From positions 1-49,212 of the forward strand of contig JAGCZH010000012.1 in the NCBI GenBank assembly GCA_017960475.1: a DNA stretch of 49,212 nucleotides. Reading direction: 5' to 3'. The notes below the pieces were generated by a model. That model worked only from the letters and a program-made list of their open reading frames with translations, was not told the DNA's origin and did not search any database. This DNA comes from Bacteroidales bacterium (GTDB lineage: Bacteria; Bacteroidota; Bacteroidia; Bacteroidales; P3). Positions within the stretch are counted from its first letter, which is position 1. Each line of letters begins with the position of its first letter. This document shows, in pieces, positions 1 through 7,933 of this stretch. A program made the position numbers and the translations under genes.

Positions 1-3000
1 GGCAACGCGGTCCGTCTGCTGTGGAACGAATCCGGCAACGCCTCGCATTGGCAGGTGTCTTACGCCGCCAACGACGGTAGTCACAGCGGCACTCTCTTTG
101 CAAACGACTCGACGGTATGCACTATCGGTGGCTTGCACGGCAACCGCACCTACAACTTCTCTGTCCGTCCCATTTGCGGCGAGGGCGACACAGGCTACTA
201 TTTCGGCAACGTAAGCGCCTATATCGAAACCTGCCCTGTTCCTGACAGCGTTACTGCCGACGTCTCTATCGACCCATTGCTTTCCGACCAGGCTATCGTC
301 AGCTGGCGCGAGAACGGCAGCGCCACGCAATGGGAGGTGGCTTTCTCGGGAGTGACGATTGCGGATTCTGGCGCCGCCCACTCAGGAGTGGTCAGCACTT
401 CCACCAATCCTTTCACCCTTACAGAGCTTAACCGCAACACCCGTTATACTATCAGAGTACGTGCCGTGTGTGGTGCCGACGACAGCAGCTTGTGGTCGCA
501 ACCTGTGCAGATCTACACTAACCGAGGCTCATTCGCGCACGACATCGTACAGTTTGGCGAAGTAGGCTCTTATATCGATTACAGAGCTCCTATCAATGGG
601 TATTTTAACCATACTTGGACTCAGATGATTTACCCCGCTGATTCGTTGAGAACTCCCTGTTATATAGATACCCTTTGGTTTAGCTCCGCCTCGGTGGGAA
701 ATGTTCAGCCGAAAGATACAAGTGTTACCGTCTATATGGGTCATACCCCGTGGAATGTCCATCCCAACAACACCAGCTGGTTCCCTGCCGATTCACTTAC
801 GGCTGTGGCTCACGCAACCGTTATGCAGCCCCAAAGTACTGGCTGGTTCGCCATACCGCTCACCATACCTTTCTATTACAACGGTGTGGACAACCTCGCC
901 ATTGCGGTATCGTATCACGGCGCAGATTGGTCGGCGCTATGGAATTATCATTACGACCCTGTCGACAGCGCTGTGCTGCATCGCTTTGACGATAACGACG
1001 TAAGTTACGGCAATCATCCCGGCAACACCACTTCAGGAAACCATTCCTCGTTGTCTGCAAGTCTGCCTGTGATGCGTATGTCTATCTCAAACAATGTCAC
1101 CTTCTGCATAATGCCGACCGTTTTCACAGCCGACGAGGTCTATTCCGACAGCGTGGCGCTGCATTGGAGCCGCCGTGCCAACGACTCACTCTATCTTATC
1201 ACATACAATTCTTTGGACAGCCTCGAATCGGGTGCTGTCGTCACCGTCGACACTACGATAACCATTACAGGACTGACCCAGCTGAAATCATATCTCTTCA
1301 AGCTGCGCGCCATCTGCACCAGCGGCGACACATCGCTGGCAAGCATCTTGAATGTCAACACACCTGAACGGTGCCTCTCGCCCTCCGATATACATATCGT
1401 CAATCCCAACTCGGCCGATGCCGCAATGGTTTGCTGGCGCGCTGCCGAGGGCACTTCGCAATGGCAGGTCTCCTACGGAGCCGGTCTTACCAACCCCGAT
1501 GCCGGCGCGCTTGCCGCAACCAATGACACATCCTATATGCTGCCAACCCTCATTGCAGGACAGAACTACAGCGTCTTTGTCCGCACCGTATGTGGCGTTG
1601 GTGACACAGGCTTCTGGAACGGTCCTGTATCGTTCAAGGCAGGAGTGCTGACTATGCTTCCGGGCCGCACCGACACTATCGTCACTTGTAACACTATGAT
1701 TAAAGATACCAACGTTTTCGCCGACGATACTTTGGTAATCTTCCCGTCGACGCCCAACTCGTTGGTTGCCATCCAGGGCAATGTGAATTTGCATCCCTAC
1801 AACGACTGGATATTGAATGTCAAGGTGTACGATGGCGTCGGTACCAACGGTACTCTCCTTGGAACGTATACAGAGAACACAACAATGCCTACTCACATAT
1901 CCACGGATGGCCCTCTGACTCTTGTCTTCAGTTGTCACGACTACTACGACGGCGGTTTCCAACTCTATGTCTCGTGTCTGCCTGACAACGGCTGCCACGC
2001 TTCACCTCGCGTAGTAGCTCACCATCCGCTCGACACGTCGGTGTCGCTCAAATGGCTCTACCTCGACGAGATGCCTGCAAGCTTCACCGTTGCCTATGCT
2101 CCTGTCGATGACTTCGACACAAGCGACGCCTCGACCTATCAGGTTGTCAGCGGCATCACCGACACGACTTTCATCCTTTCCGGTCTGCTTACGGGAACAC
2201 ACTATATGGTAGCTGTACGTGCAGAATGCGGCGACGGCCAGCACAGCCGTTGGACACTTTCCAACGACTTCTACACATCGTGTATGGCCATCACTCGCGA
2301 CAATCTGCCCTTCACCGAAGACTTCTCCTCGTGGGGTGGAGCTTCGTTCCAAACGCTGAACGGAGCCATCGCTCCTTGCTGGTACTTCAACAGCACAGGC
2401 TATGCTAACACGGCCTACGTCTATCATAACAGCCCTAACAACACGGATCTGAACCATTACGTCACTATGAAACACTACGGCAACGGCTATTCATTTCTAG
2501 TGCTGCCTCTCTTTGCCGACAGCGTTGCCGACCTTACCGTCTCGTATGCAGCTCAGAACGACTATACAGGCTATTATGACCAGTATGTGGAGGTTGTAGA
2601 AATCGGCGTGCTCGACGACCCACGCGACTTCAGCACCTATACGCCAATTTTGCGCGACTCGCTGGTTGGCGATTCCGTACACTATTTCACCAAGCACCTC
2701 GACAGCTATACCGGCAGCGGACGTTACATTGCGATTGTGGCTCCGTTGATGTCCGACTATCACAGCGGTTACGGCCTGAATGTGGCGCAGATTCAGGTCA
2801 CTATGGACTTGCCTTGTATGCCTCCGATTAATATCAATGTCGACTCTGTGTCGCAGTATGAAGCGACGCTCACAGTCATTGACACCACACAACCTGCCAG
2901 CCGTACATTCGTCTATGGTACATCGTCCTCGTTCTCGCAATGCGACAGCACCTTTACGACCGACATCAATCCGGTGACCATCAGCGGCCTGCAACCTGGT

Positions 3001-3612
3001 AAAAGGTACTATGTGTGGGTACGCAACAATAACACAATCGACCGCGTCGATCACAGCAGCCCTTGGACAGGCCCTGTCTCGTTCGAAACCGTCGGTGATC
3101 CGCAGCCGAACTATTACCAGGCAACAGCATTCTCAAACGATTCTTCCATAGGAACTGTCGAGATCAATGTCGAGAGTGGAACACAGGATGCCTCAAACTC
3201 AAATATGTTCTCTGAAGGCTCGAGGCTCATCTTTACGGCTTCGCCCATTGTATCTGCATCACGGTTCCTCTATTGGAACGACGGCGACACCACCAATCCC
3301 CGCCTTGTGACGTTGAACCAAGACACATCGTTGACTGCCTATTTCACAGTCGACACCACGACAGAAAGCATCGTTTCTCCGCACTTCGATTTCAACATGG
3401 CGCCCAATCCAGCCAACTCTGAAGTGACTCTGACGGCTACACAAATCATTCTTTCTGTCGATTGCTACGACCTCCAAGGACGTTGTATTGCAAGCCTTAA
3501 GCCATCAGCACCTTTATTCACTCTTAACGTCGCCAACTGGCCAAACGGTATTTATGTAATCAAAGTCTCCTGCGGAAATGTTACAGCTGTAAAGAAACTG
3601 ATAGTGAAATAG
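1..3612 (+). CDS. Secreted multidomain fibronectin type III protein with T9SS type A sorting domain (5' end outside window)
   Basis: The reading frame is open from base 1, so the true start lies upstream. About 1203 residues are visible. Several fibronectin-III-like repeats can be seen, each with a tryptophan or leucine core strand and a late '(Y/F)xVxVRAVCG' strand, for example around residues 75-175, 365-455, 460-550 and 660-750. A CUB-like segment lies near 555-660, a jelly-roll-like stretch beginning LPFTEDFSSW near 770, and a repeat of the 'FxYWNDGDTTNPR' kind just before the tail. The last ~75 residues (APNPANSEVTL ... NGIYVIKV ... KKLIVK) are a type A T9SS C-terminal domain, so the protein is expected to cross the outer membrane and be anchored or released at the surface. 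No catalytic motif is visible, so it is probably an adhesin or a binding module of a larger enzyme. It converges with the next gene at a 12-bp gap. Confidence 0.85.
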   Translation, partial: GNAVRLLWNESGNASHWQVSYAANDGSHSGTLFANDSTVCTIGGLHGNRTYNFSVRPICGEGDTGYYFGNVSAYIETCPVPDSVTADVSIDPLLSDQAIVSWRENGSATQWEVAFSGVTIADSGAAHSGVVSTSTNPFTLTELNRNTRYTIRVRAVCGADDSSLWSQPVQIYTNRGSFAHDIVQFGEVGSYIDYRAPINGYFNHTWTQMIYPADSLRTPCYIDTLWFSSASVGNVQPKDTSVTVYMGHTPWNVHPNNTSWFPADSLTAVAHATVMQPQSTGWFAIPLTIPFYYNGVDNLAIAVSYHGADWSALWNYHYDPVDSAVLHRFDDNDVSYGNHPGNTTSGNHSSLSASLPVMRMSISNNVTFCIMPTVFTADEVYSDSVALHWSRRANDSLYLITYNSLDSLESGAVVTVDTTITITGLTQLKSYLFKLRAICTSGDTSLASILNVNTPERCLSPSDIHIVNPNSADAAMVCWRAAEGTSQWQVSYGAGLTNPDAGALAATNDTSYMLPTLIAGQNYSVFVRTVCGVGDTGFWNGPVSFKAGVLTMLPGRTDTIVTCNTMIKDTNVFADDTLVIFPSTPNSLVAIQGNVNLHPYNDWILNVKVYDGVGTNGTLLGTYTENTTMPTHISTDGPLTLVFSCHDYYDGGFQLYVSCLPDNGCHASPRVVAHHPLDTSVSLKWLYLDEMPASFTVAYAPVDDFDTSDASTYQVVSGITDTTFILSGLLTGTHYMVAVRAECGDGQHSRWTLSNDFYTSCMAITRDNLPFTEDFSSWGGASFQTLNGAIAPCWYFNSTGYANTAYVYHNSPNNTDLNHYVTMKHYGNGYSFLVLPLFADSVADLTVSYAAQNDYTGYYDQYVEVVEIGVLDDPRDFSTYTPILRDSLVGDSVHYFTKHLDSYTGSGRYIAIVAPLMSDYHSGYGLNVAQIQVTMDLPCMPPININVDSVSQYEATLTVIDTTQPASRTFVYGTSSSFSQCDSTFTTDINPVTISGLQPGKRYYVWVRNNNTIDRVDHSSPWTGPVSFETVGDPQPNYYQATAFSNDSSIGTVEINVESGTQDASNSNMFSEGSRLIFTASPIVSASRFLYWNDGDTTNPRLVTLNQDTSLTAYFTVDTTTESIVSPHFDFNMAPNPANSEVTLTATQIILSVDCYDLQGRCIASLKPSAPLFTLNVANWPNGIYVIKVSCGNVTAVKKLIVK

Positions 3613-3624
3613 ATTAAGAAAGGG

Positions 3625-4524
3625 CTACTTCGTTGCAAAACGGTCTTTCAATCGTCTTATCACCTCGATGTTGCGAGGTACTTGTAGGTCGAGAATGCCG
3701 TCCTCTAGTGCAATGGTGTGGCCCTTTTTCACAGCCGTGAGTTGGTTATAGGGTGTTGTCTGGCAGAATCGTGCACTATCCTCAGCACGAATCAGGATGA
3801 AGTCGGGATCGGCGTCCATCAGAGCTTCGATACTGAAGGTCCATCCCTCACTCTCCTCGGCAATGTTCTTGCCACCAGCCATATTTATAATATCGTTGAT
3901 AAATGTGTTGCCGCCGGCGGTGAAGTTACCACCATTACCAAAACCCACGACATAATACACCGTTGGGCGGTGGCCATCGGCGACATTATAAGAATCTTTT
4001 TCGAGAAGGGTCAGTTGTCGCTTCAACCTTGCATTCAAGCTATCGGCCTGAGCATCGTGACCCACCAAAGAACCTATTTTTGTGATATTCTGGAAAAGAC
4101 CGTCAAATTTTGGTTTCTCTATGACACATACCATAGGCACTCCCATTTCGGCAAACTGACGCACGGTCTTTTCTGGCACCATTGAGCCACTAATGATAAG
4201 ATCGGGATTGCGAGAAAGAACCTTCTCCACATTCAAATTACTGATGCCTCCAATATTCTCTATCTGCAACGCTGCTTTAGGATAAGTGCAAAACTCTGTG
4301 CGACCCACCAAGAGGCTGTCAGCTCCTAAAGAAAACATAATTTCTGTCACTGCAGGAGAAAGGGATACTATACGTTGAGGATTTTGTGGCACATTGACAA
4401 CGCTGCCATAGTCATCAGTATATTCATACGTCTCTAATGCAGCGCTGCCCACGGTTCCATGCCCACATCCTGCTGTTGTCATGATGACAGCAGCGACAAA
4501 TAACAAGACAATAACTTTTCTCAT
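3625..4524 (-). CDS. ABC transporter periplasmic substrate-binding lipoprotein (cobalamin/iron-siderophore type)
   Basis: The product is 299 residues from the ATG at 4524. That start gives a clean lipoprotein signal MRKVIVLLFVAAVIMTTAGC with the lipobox cysteine at residue 20; the 18 extra upstream codons would run through the gap terminator. The mature part has the BtuF/FhuD fold pattern: an N-terminal 'D-DYGSVVNVPQNPQRIVSLSPAVTEIMFSLGA' strand-helix, the long linker 'NPDLIISGS', and a C-terminal lobe ending in 'VIRRLKDRF'. The family captures vitamin B12, haem or ferric siderophores for a BtuCD-type importer. No permease or ATPase gene lies beside it, so the ligand cannot be assigned. It sits downstream of gap on the same strand but behind a terminator, so it probably has its own promoter. 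Confidence 0.8.
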   Translation of the reverse strand: MRKVIVLLFVAAVIMTTAGCGHGTVGSAALETYEYTDDYGSVVNVPQNPQRIVSLSPAVTEIMFSLGADSLLVGRTEFCTYPKAALQIENIGGISNLNVEKVLSRNPDLIISGSMVPEKTVRQFAEMGVPMVCVIEKPKFDGLFQNITKIGSLVGHDAQADSLNARLKRQLTLLEKDSYNVADGHRPTVYYVVGFGNGGNFTAGGNTFINDIINMAGGKNIAEESEGWTFSIEALMDADPDFILIRAEDSARFCQTTPYNQLTAVKKGHTIALEDGILDLQVPRNIEVIRRLKDRFATK

Positions 4525-4536
4525 CCAATATGAAAT

Positions 4537-4567
4537 TGAAAAAGAGGGTGCCGTATGACACCCTCTT
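4537..4567 (-). terminator. Intrinsic terminator of gap
   Basis: A 9-bp perfect stem (4542-4550 with 4559-4567) with an 8-nt loop is followed on the minus strand by a run of T. It lies 24 bp after the gap stop codon and directly upstream of the binding-protein start, inside that gene's leader. Confidence 0.85.
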
Positions 4568-4590
4568 GTATTCGACATTATATTAAGCTA

Positions 4591-5598
4591 TTAGAGCAGC
4601 TTGGCAAGTTTAGCTGCGAGGTCACCAACGCGGGTGCTATAGCCCTTCTCGTTGTCGTACCAGCTGACAATCTTGATGAAGTTGCCATCCATAACTTGAG
4701 TGAGGAGGCTGTCGAAAATGCTGCTGTGAGTGTTGTCAATGATGTCGATGCTAACGATAGGTTCATCAACATATTGGAGCACACCCTTCATTGGACCTTC
4801 AGCGGCCTCCTTGATAGCGGCATTGATTTCCTCCTTGGTGACATTGCAGTTGAGCTCAGCGGTGAGGTCAACGACAGAACCATCAGGAGTAGGAACACGC
4901 ATAGCGAAGCCATCGAGTTTACCTTTCAGTTCAGGGATTACCAGACCTACAGCCTTGGCAGCGCCAGAGCTTGTGGGGATGATACTGACGGCAGCGGCAC
5001 GGGCGCGACGGAGGTCGCTGTGGGGCTGGTCGAGAATTTTCTGGTCGTTAGTATAGCTGTGAACTGTGTTCATCAAACCACGCTTGATACCGAACTTGTC
5101 GTTCAGAACCTTGGCGACAGGAGCAAGACAGTTGGTGGTGCAGCTGGCGTTACTGACGAGCTGCATTTCCTTAGTAAGAACATTGTCGTTGACACCCATA
5201 ACAACGGTAGCGTCGACATCGTCAGCCTTACCAGCGGGGACGGTAAGGATAACCTTCTTAGCGCCAGCGTTGATGTGTTTCATCATCTGCTCACGTTTCT
5301 TGAAAAGACCAGTGGATTCAACGACGATATCTACACCAAGTTCACCCCAAGGAAGGTTCTGAGGATCACGTTCGGCATAGATTTTAACTTTTTTGCCATT
5401 AACCACAAGGCAGTCGCCTTCTGCATGTACTTCACCTTCGAAGTTGTCATGCACAGAGTCATATTTGAACAGATAAGCCAGTGTGTCGGCGCTGGTCAGG
5501 TCATTGATAGCCACGATTTCAAGCTCGGGATGAGCCAGCATGGCGCGGAAAGACATTCTTCCAATTCGGCCGAAGCCATTGATTGCTACTTTTGCCAT
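4591..5598 (-). CDS. gap: Type I glyceraldehyde-3-phosphate dehydrogenase
   Basis: A 335-residue cytoplasmic enzyme that oxidises and phosphorylates glyceraldehyde-3-phosphate to 1,3-bisphosphoglycerate with NAD+ in glycolysis. The N-terminal Rossmann motif INGFGRIGR lies at residues 6-14. The catalytic cysteine is C153 in SNASCTTN and the activating histidine is H180 in NTVHSYT. The phosphate-site segment PTSSGAAKAVG and the C-terminal WYDNEKGYSTR are intact. Length is normal for the family. It has its own promoter (5652-5659) and terminator, so it is probably monocistronic. An unbroken frame on the opposite strand across this gene is a codon-bias shadow. Confidence 0.98.
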   Translation of the reverse strand: MAKVAINGFGRIGRMSFRAMLAHPELEIVAINDLTSADTLAYLFKYDSVHDNFEGEVHAEGDCLVVNGKKVKIYAERDPQNLPWGELGVDIVVESTGLFKKREQMMKHINAGAKKVILTVPAGKADDVDATVVMGVNDNVLTKEMQLVSNASCTTNCLAPVAKVLNDKFGIKRGLMNTVHSYTNDQKILDQPHSDLRRARAAAVSIIPTSSGAAKAVGLVIPELKGKLDGFAMRVPTPDGSVVDLTAELNCNVTKEEINAAIKEAAEGPMKGVLQYVDEPIVSIDIIDNTHSSIFDSLLTQVMDGNFIKIVSWYDNEKGYSTRVGDLAAKLAKLL

Positions 5599-5651
5599 AT
5601 TGTATTGTTATTTAAATGTTTAATAAATTTTTATCTTTTATTTGGAGATTA

Positions 5652-5659
5652 CAAATATA
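5652..5659 (-). promoter_or_regulatory. Bacteroidota -7 box upstream of gap
   Basis: On the minus strand this reads TATATTTG, matching TAnnTTTG. It lies 53 bp upstream of the gap start codon, followed by an A/T-rich leader. No clear TTTG -33 element is seen. Confidence 0.55.
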
Positions 5660-5796
5660 CACATTTTTTGATAATTTAGAATAATTATCTCTATTATATT
5701 ATCAAATATCGATACTCAAGACTGTATTAGAAACGACATCTATCAAAATTCATCAAAGGCCCAATTCCATGTGTTTTTTGGGGAAAATAATAACGG

Positions 5797-6020
5797 AGAA
5801 CAATGGGAAGTAATAAAAGGAAGTTAATCTTCGATGGAAGTTAAAAAGGAAGTTATGCGCTGCGCGCAGGACAATACATTTTCATTTGTCCACTTTTACT
5901 TTAACTTTTCACTTCAAGAACAATGGGAAGTAATAAAAGGAAGTTAATCTTCGATGGAAGTTAAAAAGGAAGTTATGCGCTGCGCGCAGGACAATACATA
6001 TTCATTTGTCCACTTTTACT
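5797..6020. repeat. Tandem duplication, period 120 bp, two 104-bp copies
   Basis: Copy 1 is 5797-5900 and copy 2 is 5917-6020. They differ at one position (T at 5880, A at 6000). Each copy contains several GGAAGTTA-type direct repeats, a GCGC-rich core and a GGACAA...TTGTCC inverted pair. The tails contain AACTTTTCACTTC-like sequence complementary to the GGAAGTTA repeats, so the transcript could fold back on itself. No ORF is conserved in it. Confidence 0.9.
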
Positions 6021-6150
6021 CCCTCTTTTACTTCAGAATCTTTTTTTTCGCCATCACTTACACTTAATAAGCCTTGCTGCAATAACAAACAAAGTTTGAG
6101 TACAAAAAAGCACTCAACAGAATGATTTTTTTCCAAATCGTTTTTTTATT

Positions 6151-6158
6151 TATCTTTG
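6151..6158 (+). promoter_or_regulatory. Bacteroidota -7 box (TATCTTTG)
   Basis: It matches TAnnTTTG and sits directly upstream of the structured RNA. The predicted start of transcription is about 6164. A -33 TTTG is not obvious. Confidence 0.6.
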
Positions 6159-6163
6159 CACTC

Positions 6164-6292
6164 GAAATTAAAGCCAGCCATGATGCGTTAATTCATTAGC
6201 AATTAAACTTTAAGTCACACAAAAACGCACATAGACTCTTCTCCGAGGAGTCTATCAAGGGAGAATTATGCGGTTTTGTGTGACTTTTTTTT
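6164..6292 (+). ncRNA. Probable small RNA or attenuator with nested stem and terminator
   Basis: A 13-bp perfect stem (6212-6224 with 6274-6286), extended after one mismatch by 4 bp (6226-6229 with 6269-6272), encloses a second hairpin of 7 bp (6232-6238 with 6248-6254). Eight T follow at 6285-6292, which makes the 3' end an intrinsic terminator. The upstream part (6164-6211) holds a TTAATT/AATTAA hairpin and only a 3-codon reading frame (ATG ATG CGT TAA). With its own -7 box it could be a free-standing sRNA, or an attenuator for the gene at 6411. I do not recognise it as a known family. Confidence 0.55.
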
Positions 6293-6410
6293 CTCACATT
6301 TTGTTGCCGCCACTGCCGAGAGTTCTTTGACATAGCACCTTACCGCAACACGTATGCAGCGCCGCTCTCCCTTCCAAAACATTTCATATTAATCATAAAA
6401 ATAATTAGAC

Positions 6411-6911
6411 ATGAGAAAACACAAAAGAAACAGAATTAATAAAATATGGATGGGTTGGAGCAATGGTAAAGAGGTACATCTGTCGCCGAGTGTTCGTCGT
6501 CAAGTTGACGTCTATGGGGCAAAAATGATCGACTACCATATCAGGCTGGACGAAGGCTATGAAATATACTATAGCGGTTGTTTTGTGACTCGCCACGAAT
6601 GCAGACTTATAGAATATGAAGCCGACCACTACTGGGAGCAGGGAGAGCACCTTAAAGCCCTGAAGGAAATGATGTACGCCGCTATGCACGCACTTCCCGA
6701 TGACGAACCCGAATTTGAGGATGTCCAATGGCTAAGCCCCACAGAGATGTTCTACTGGCATCCCAATGTCAAAGAGTTTCTTCGCCTTTCGTTACGATGT
6801 CGCGAATACTGCAAAAATGACACCCGTCTATGGCCTGTTTTTAAAGGCAGCTGGGTGGAGCGCACCCATAGCAAATACTTGAGAGTACTAGGCGAATGGG
6901 TAAATTCGTAG
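6411..6911 (+). CDS. Hypothetical protein, 166 aa
   Basis: The product begins MRKHKRNRINKIWMGWSNGKE and is basic at the N-terminus and acidic in the middle. Several W and Y residues are spread through it (YHIRLDEGYEIYYSG, HYWEQGEH, WLSPTEMFYWHPN). There is no signal peptide, membrane segment or metal motif, so it is probably cytoplasmic. I do not recognise the family. The ATG at 6411 has no Shine-Dalgarno sequence, as is usual here. Support for a real gene is its length, its protein-like composition and its position behind a promoter; the gene ends 9 bp before the convergent queG. Expression may depend on read-through of the hairpin at 6212-6292. Confidence 0.65.
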   Translation: MRKHKRNRINKIWMGWSNGKEVHLSPSVRRQVDVYGAKMIDYHIRLDEGYEIYYSGCFVTRHECRLIEYEADHYWEQGEHLKALKEMMYAAMHALPDDEPEFEDVQWLSPTEMFYWHPNVKEFLRLSLRCREYCKNDTRLWPVFKGSWVERTHSKYLRVLGEWVNS

Positions 6912-6920
6912 GTGAGAAAA

Positions 6921-7913
6921 CTATTTGCAAATATCAACATTGCGACGCCATTGCCAATATTTGATACGCGACATGGCGGAATGCTTTGTGAAACCGCTGA
7001 AGACAATGTCATCGCTATTGGTAAGTGATTCCAACTCAGCCTTGCGCTGGTCGTCGAGATGAAATGACGCCGGCGCATGGCGGTTGTAAGGGCATACCAT
7101 CTGACAAATATCGCAACCATAGGCATAGCCTCGGGTGTCCAATTCGTCTGGCAACCTGTCGGCGCGGTTCTCGATAGTATTGTACGAAGTACAACGTCGA
7201 GCGTCAAGCATGGGAGCCCCACTTTCCATAATAGTTATCGCCTTATTTGGACAGGCGTCGAGGCAAAGGCGACAGCTGCCACAGCCACAATTCATGGAAG
7301 AATCCTGTTTTGGGGAAATACAGGTGGTCGGCTGTGGGTCCGCTATGAGTCCGCTATGGGTCTCGTCCTCAACAGACAATTCCATGGGTGTGTCATAGCA
7401 ATCCACCGTTGATGTGGTGACAATCTCGCCGAGAAAACAATATGATCCGTATCGGGGATGAACAAAAAGTGTGTTGCGGCCAATCCAACCCAGACCAGCA
7501 CGCACAGCCCAATGACGATCACTTATAGGGGCTGTATCGACAAAAGGACGACCCTCAAAATCAGGATACCGTTCTTTTATGAGGGCCATAAGGCTGTACA
7601 TCATTCGTTTCAGACGTTCATGATAGTCTTCTCCATATGCGTATTGGGCAATCTTTCCACGTCCTTCCATAACACGGTCGGACTTATAAAGGACAAGAAG
7701 AGAGATGACGCTACGGGCCCCTTCTACAAGAAGCCGAGGGTCACGGCGCATCTCAATGTTACGCTCCATATACTGCATGTCGGCATTGTAGCCCCTTGCC
7801 AGCCACTCTTCAAGTGGATACTCACTCTCCGGCAACCTTTCGGCTTTGGCGATACCACATGCCGCAAAGCCCAACTCCACGGCAATAGATTTGACTACAG
7901 CAGCCTCAATCAT
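6921..7913 (-). CDS. queG: Epoxyqueuosine reductase QueG
   Basis: A 330-residue iron-sulfur, cobalamin-dependent enzyme that performs the last step of queuosine synthesis in tRNA (epoxyqueuosine to queuosine at position 34). The active-site segment VDTAPISDRHWAVRAGLGWIGRN spans 125-147 with the catalytic aspartate at 127. The first 4Fe-4S ligands are C211, C214, C217 and C221; the second set is in CDICQMVCPYN. Unusually, about 30 residues (178-208, ELSVEDETHSGLI...SSMN) are inserted between the DTPM strand and the first cluster, where homologues usually go almost directly to CGSC. The C-terminal HEAT-like repeats of longer family members are absent, as in many Bacteroidota. Confidence 0.95.
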   Translation of the reverse strand: MIEAAVVKSIAVELGFAACGIAKAERLPESEYPLEEWLARGYNADMQYMERNIEMRRDPRLLVEGARSVISLLVLYKSDRVMEGRGKIAQYAYGEDYHERLKRMMYSLMALIKERYPDFEGRPFVDTAPISDRHWAVRAGLGWIGRNTLFVHPRYGSYCFLGEIVTTSTVDCYDTPMELSVEDETHSGLIADPQPTTCISPKQDSSMNCGCGSCRLCLDACPNKAITIMESGAPMLDARRCTSYNTIENRADRLPDELDTRGYAYGCDICQMVCPYNRHAPASFHLDDQRKAELESLTNSDDIVFSGFTKHSAMSRIKYWQWRRNVDICK

Positions 7914-7933
7914 TGCAACGCAACCTCTGTGTG

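Larger units (their letters stand above)
5599..6410. other. 812-bp non-coding region between gap and the unknown protein gene
   Basis: It holds the gap promoter and leader (to about 5660), an A/T-rich stretch without recognisable signals (5660-5796), a tandem duplication (5797-6020), a further promoter (6151-6158), a structured RNA with T-run (6164-6292) and about 118 bp of leader to the ATG at 6411. The segment near 6330 resembles the GTTCTTTGACATA phrase often seen before Bacteroidota rRNA operons, but no rRNA follows. No protein gene is supported. Confidence 0.7.

Noticed and set aside
1288..1998. Long minus-strand frame opposite the fibronectin protein
   Set aside because: The composition is that of a reverse-complement shadow; the plus-strand frame has clear domains and a sorting tail.
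4555..5679. Long open frame on the plus strand opposite gap (about 374 codons)
   Set aside because: It is the codon-bias shadow of gap, with no recognisable protein features, and gap is certain.
5797..6020. Repeat pair considered as a CRISPR fragment
   Set aside because: Two 104-bp copies with only 16 bp between them, no short repeat/unique spacer alternation and no cas genes.
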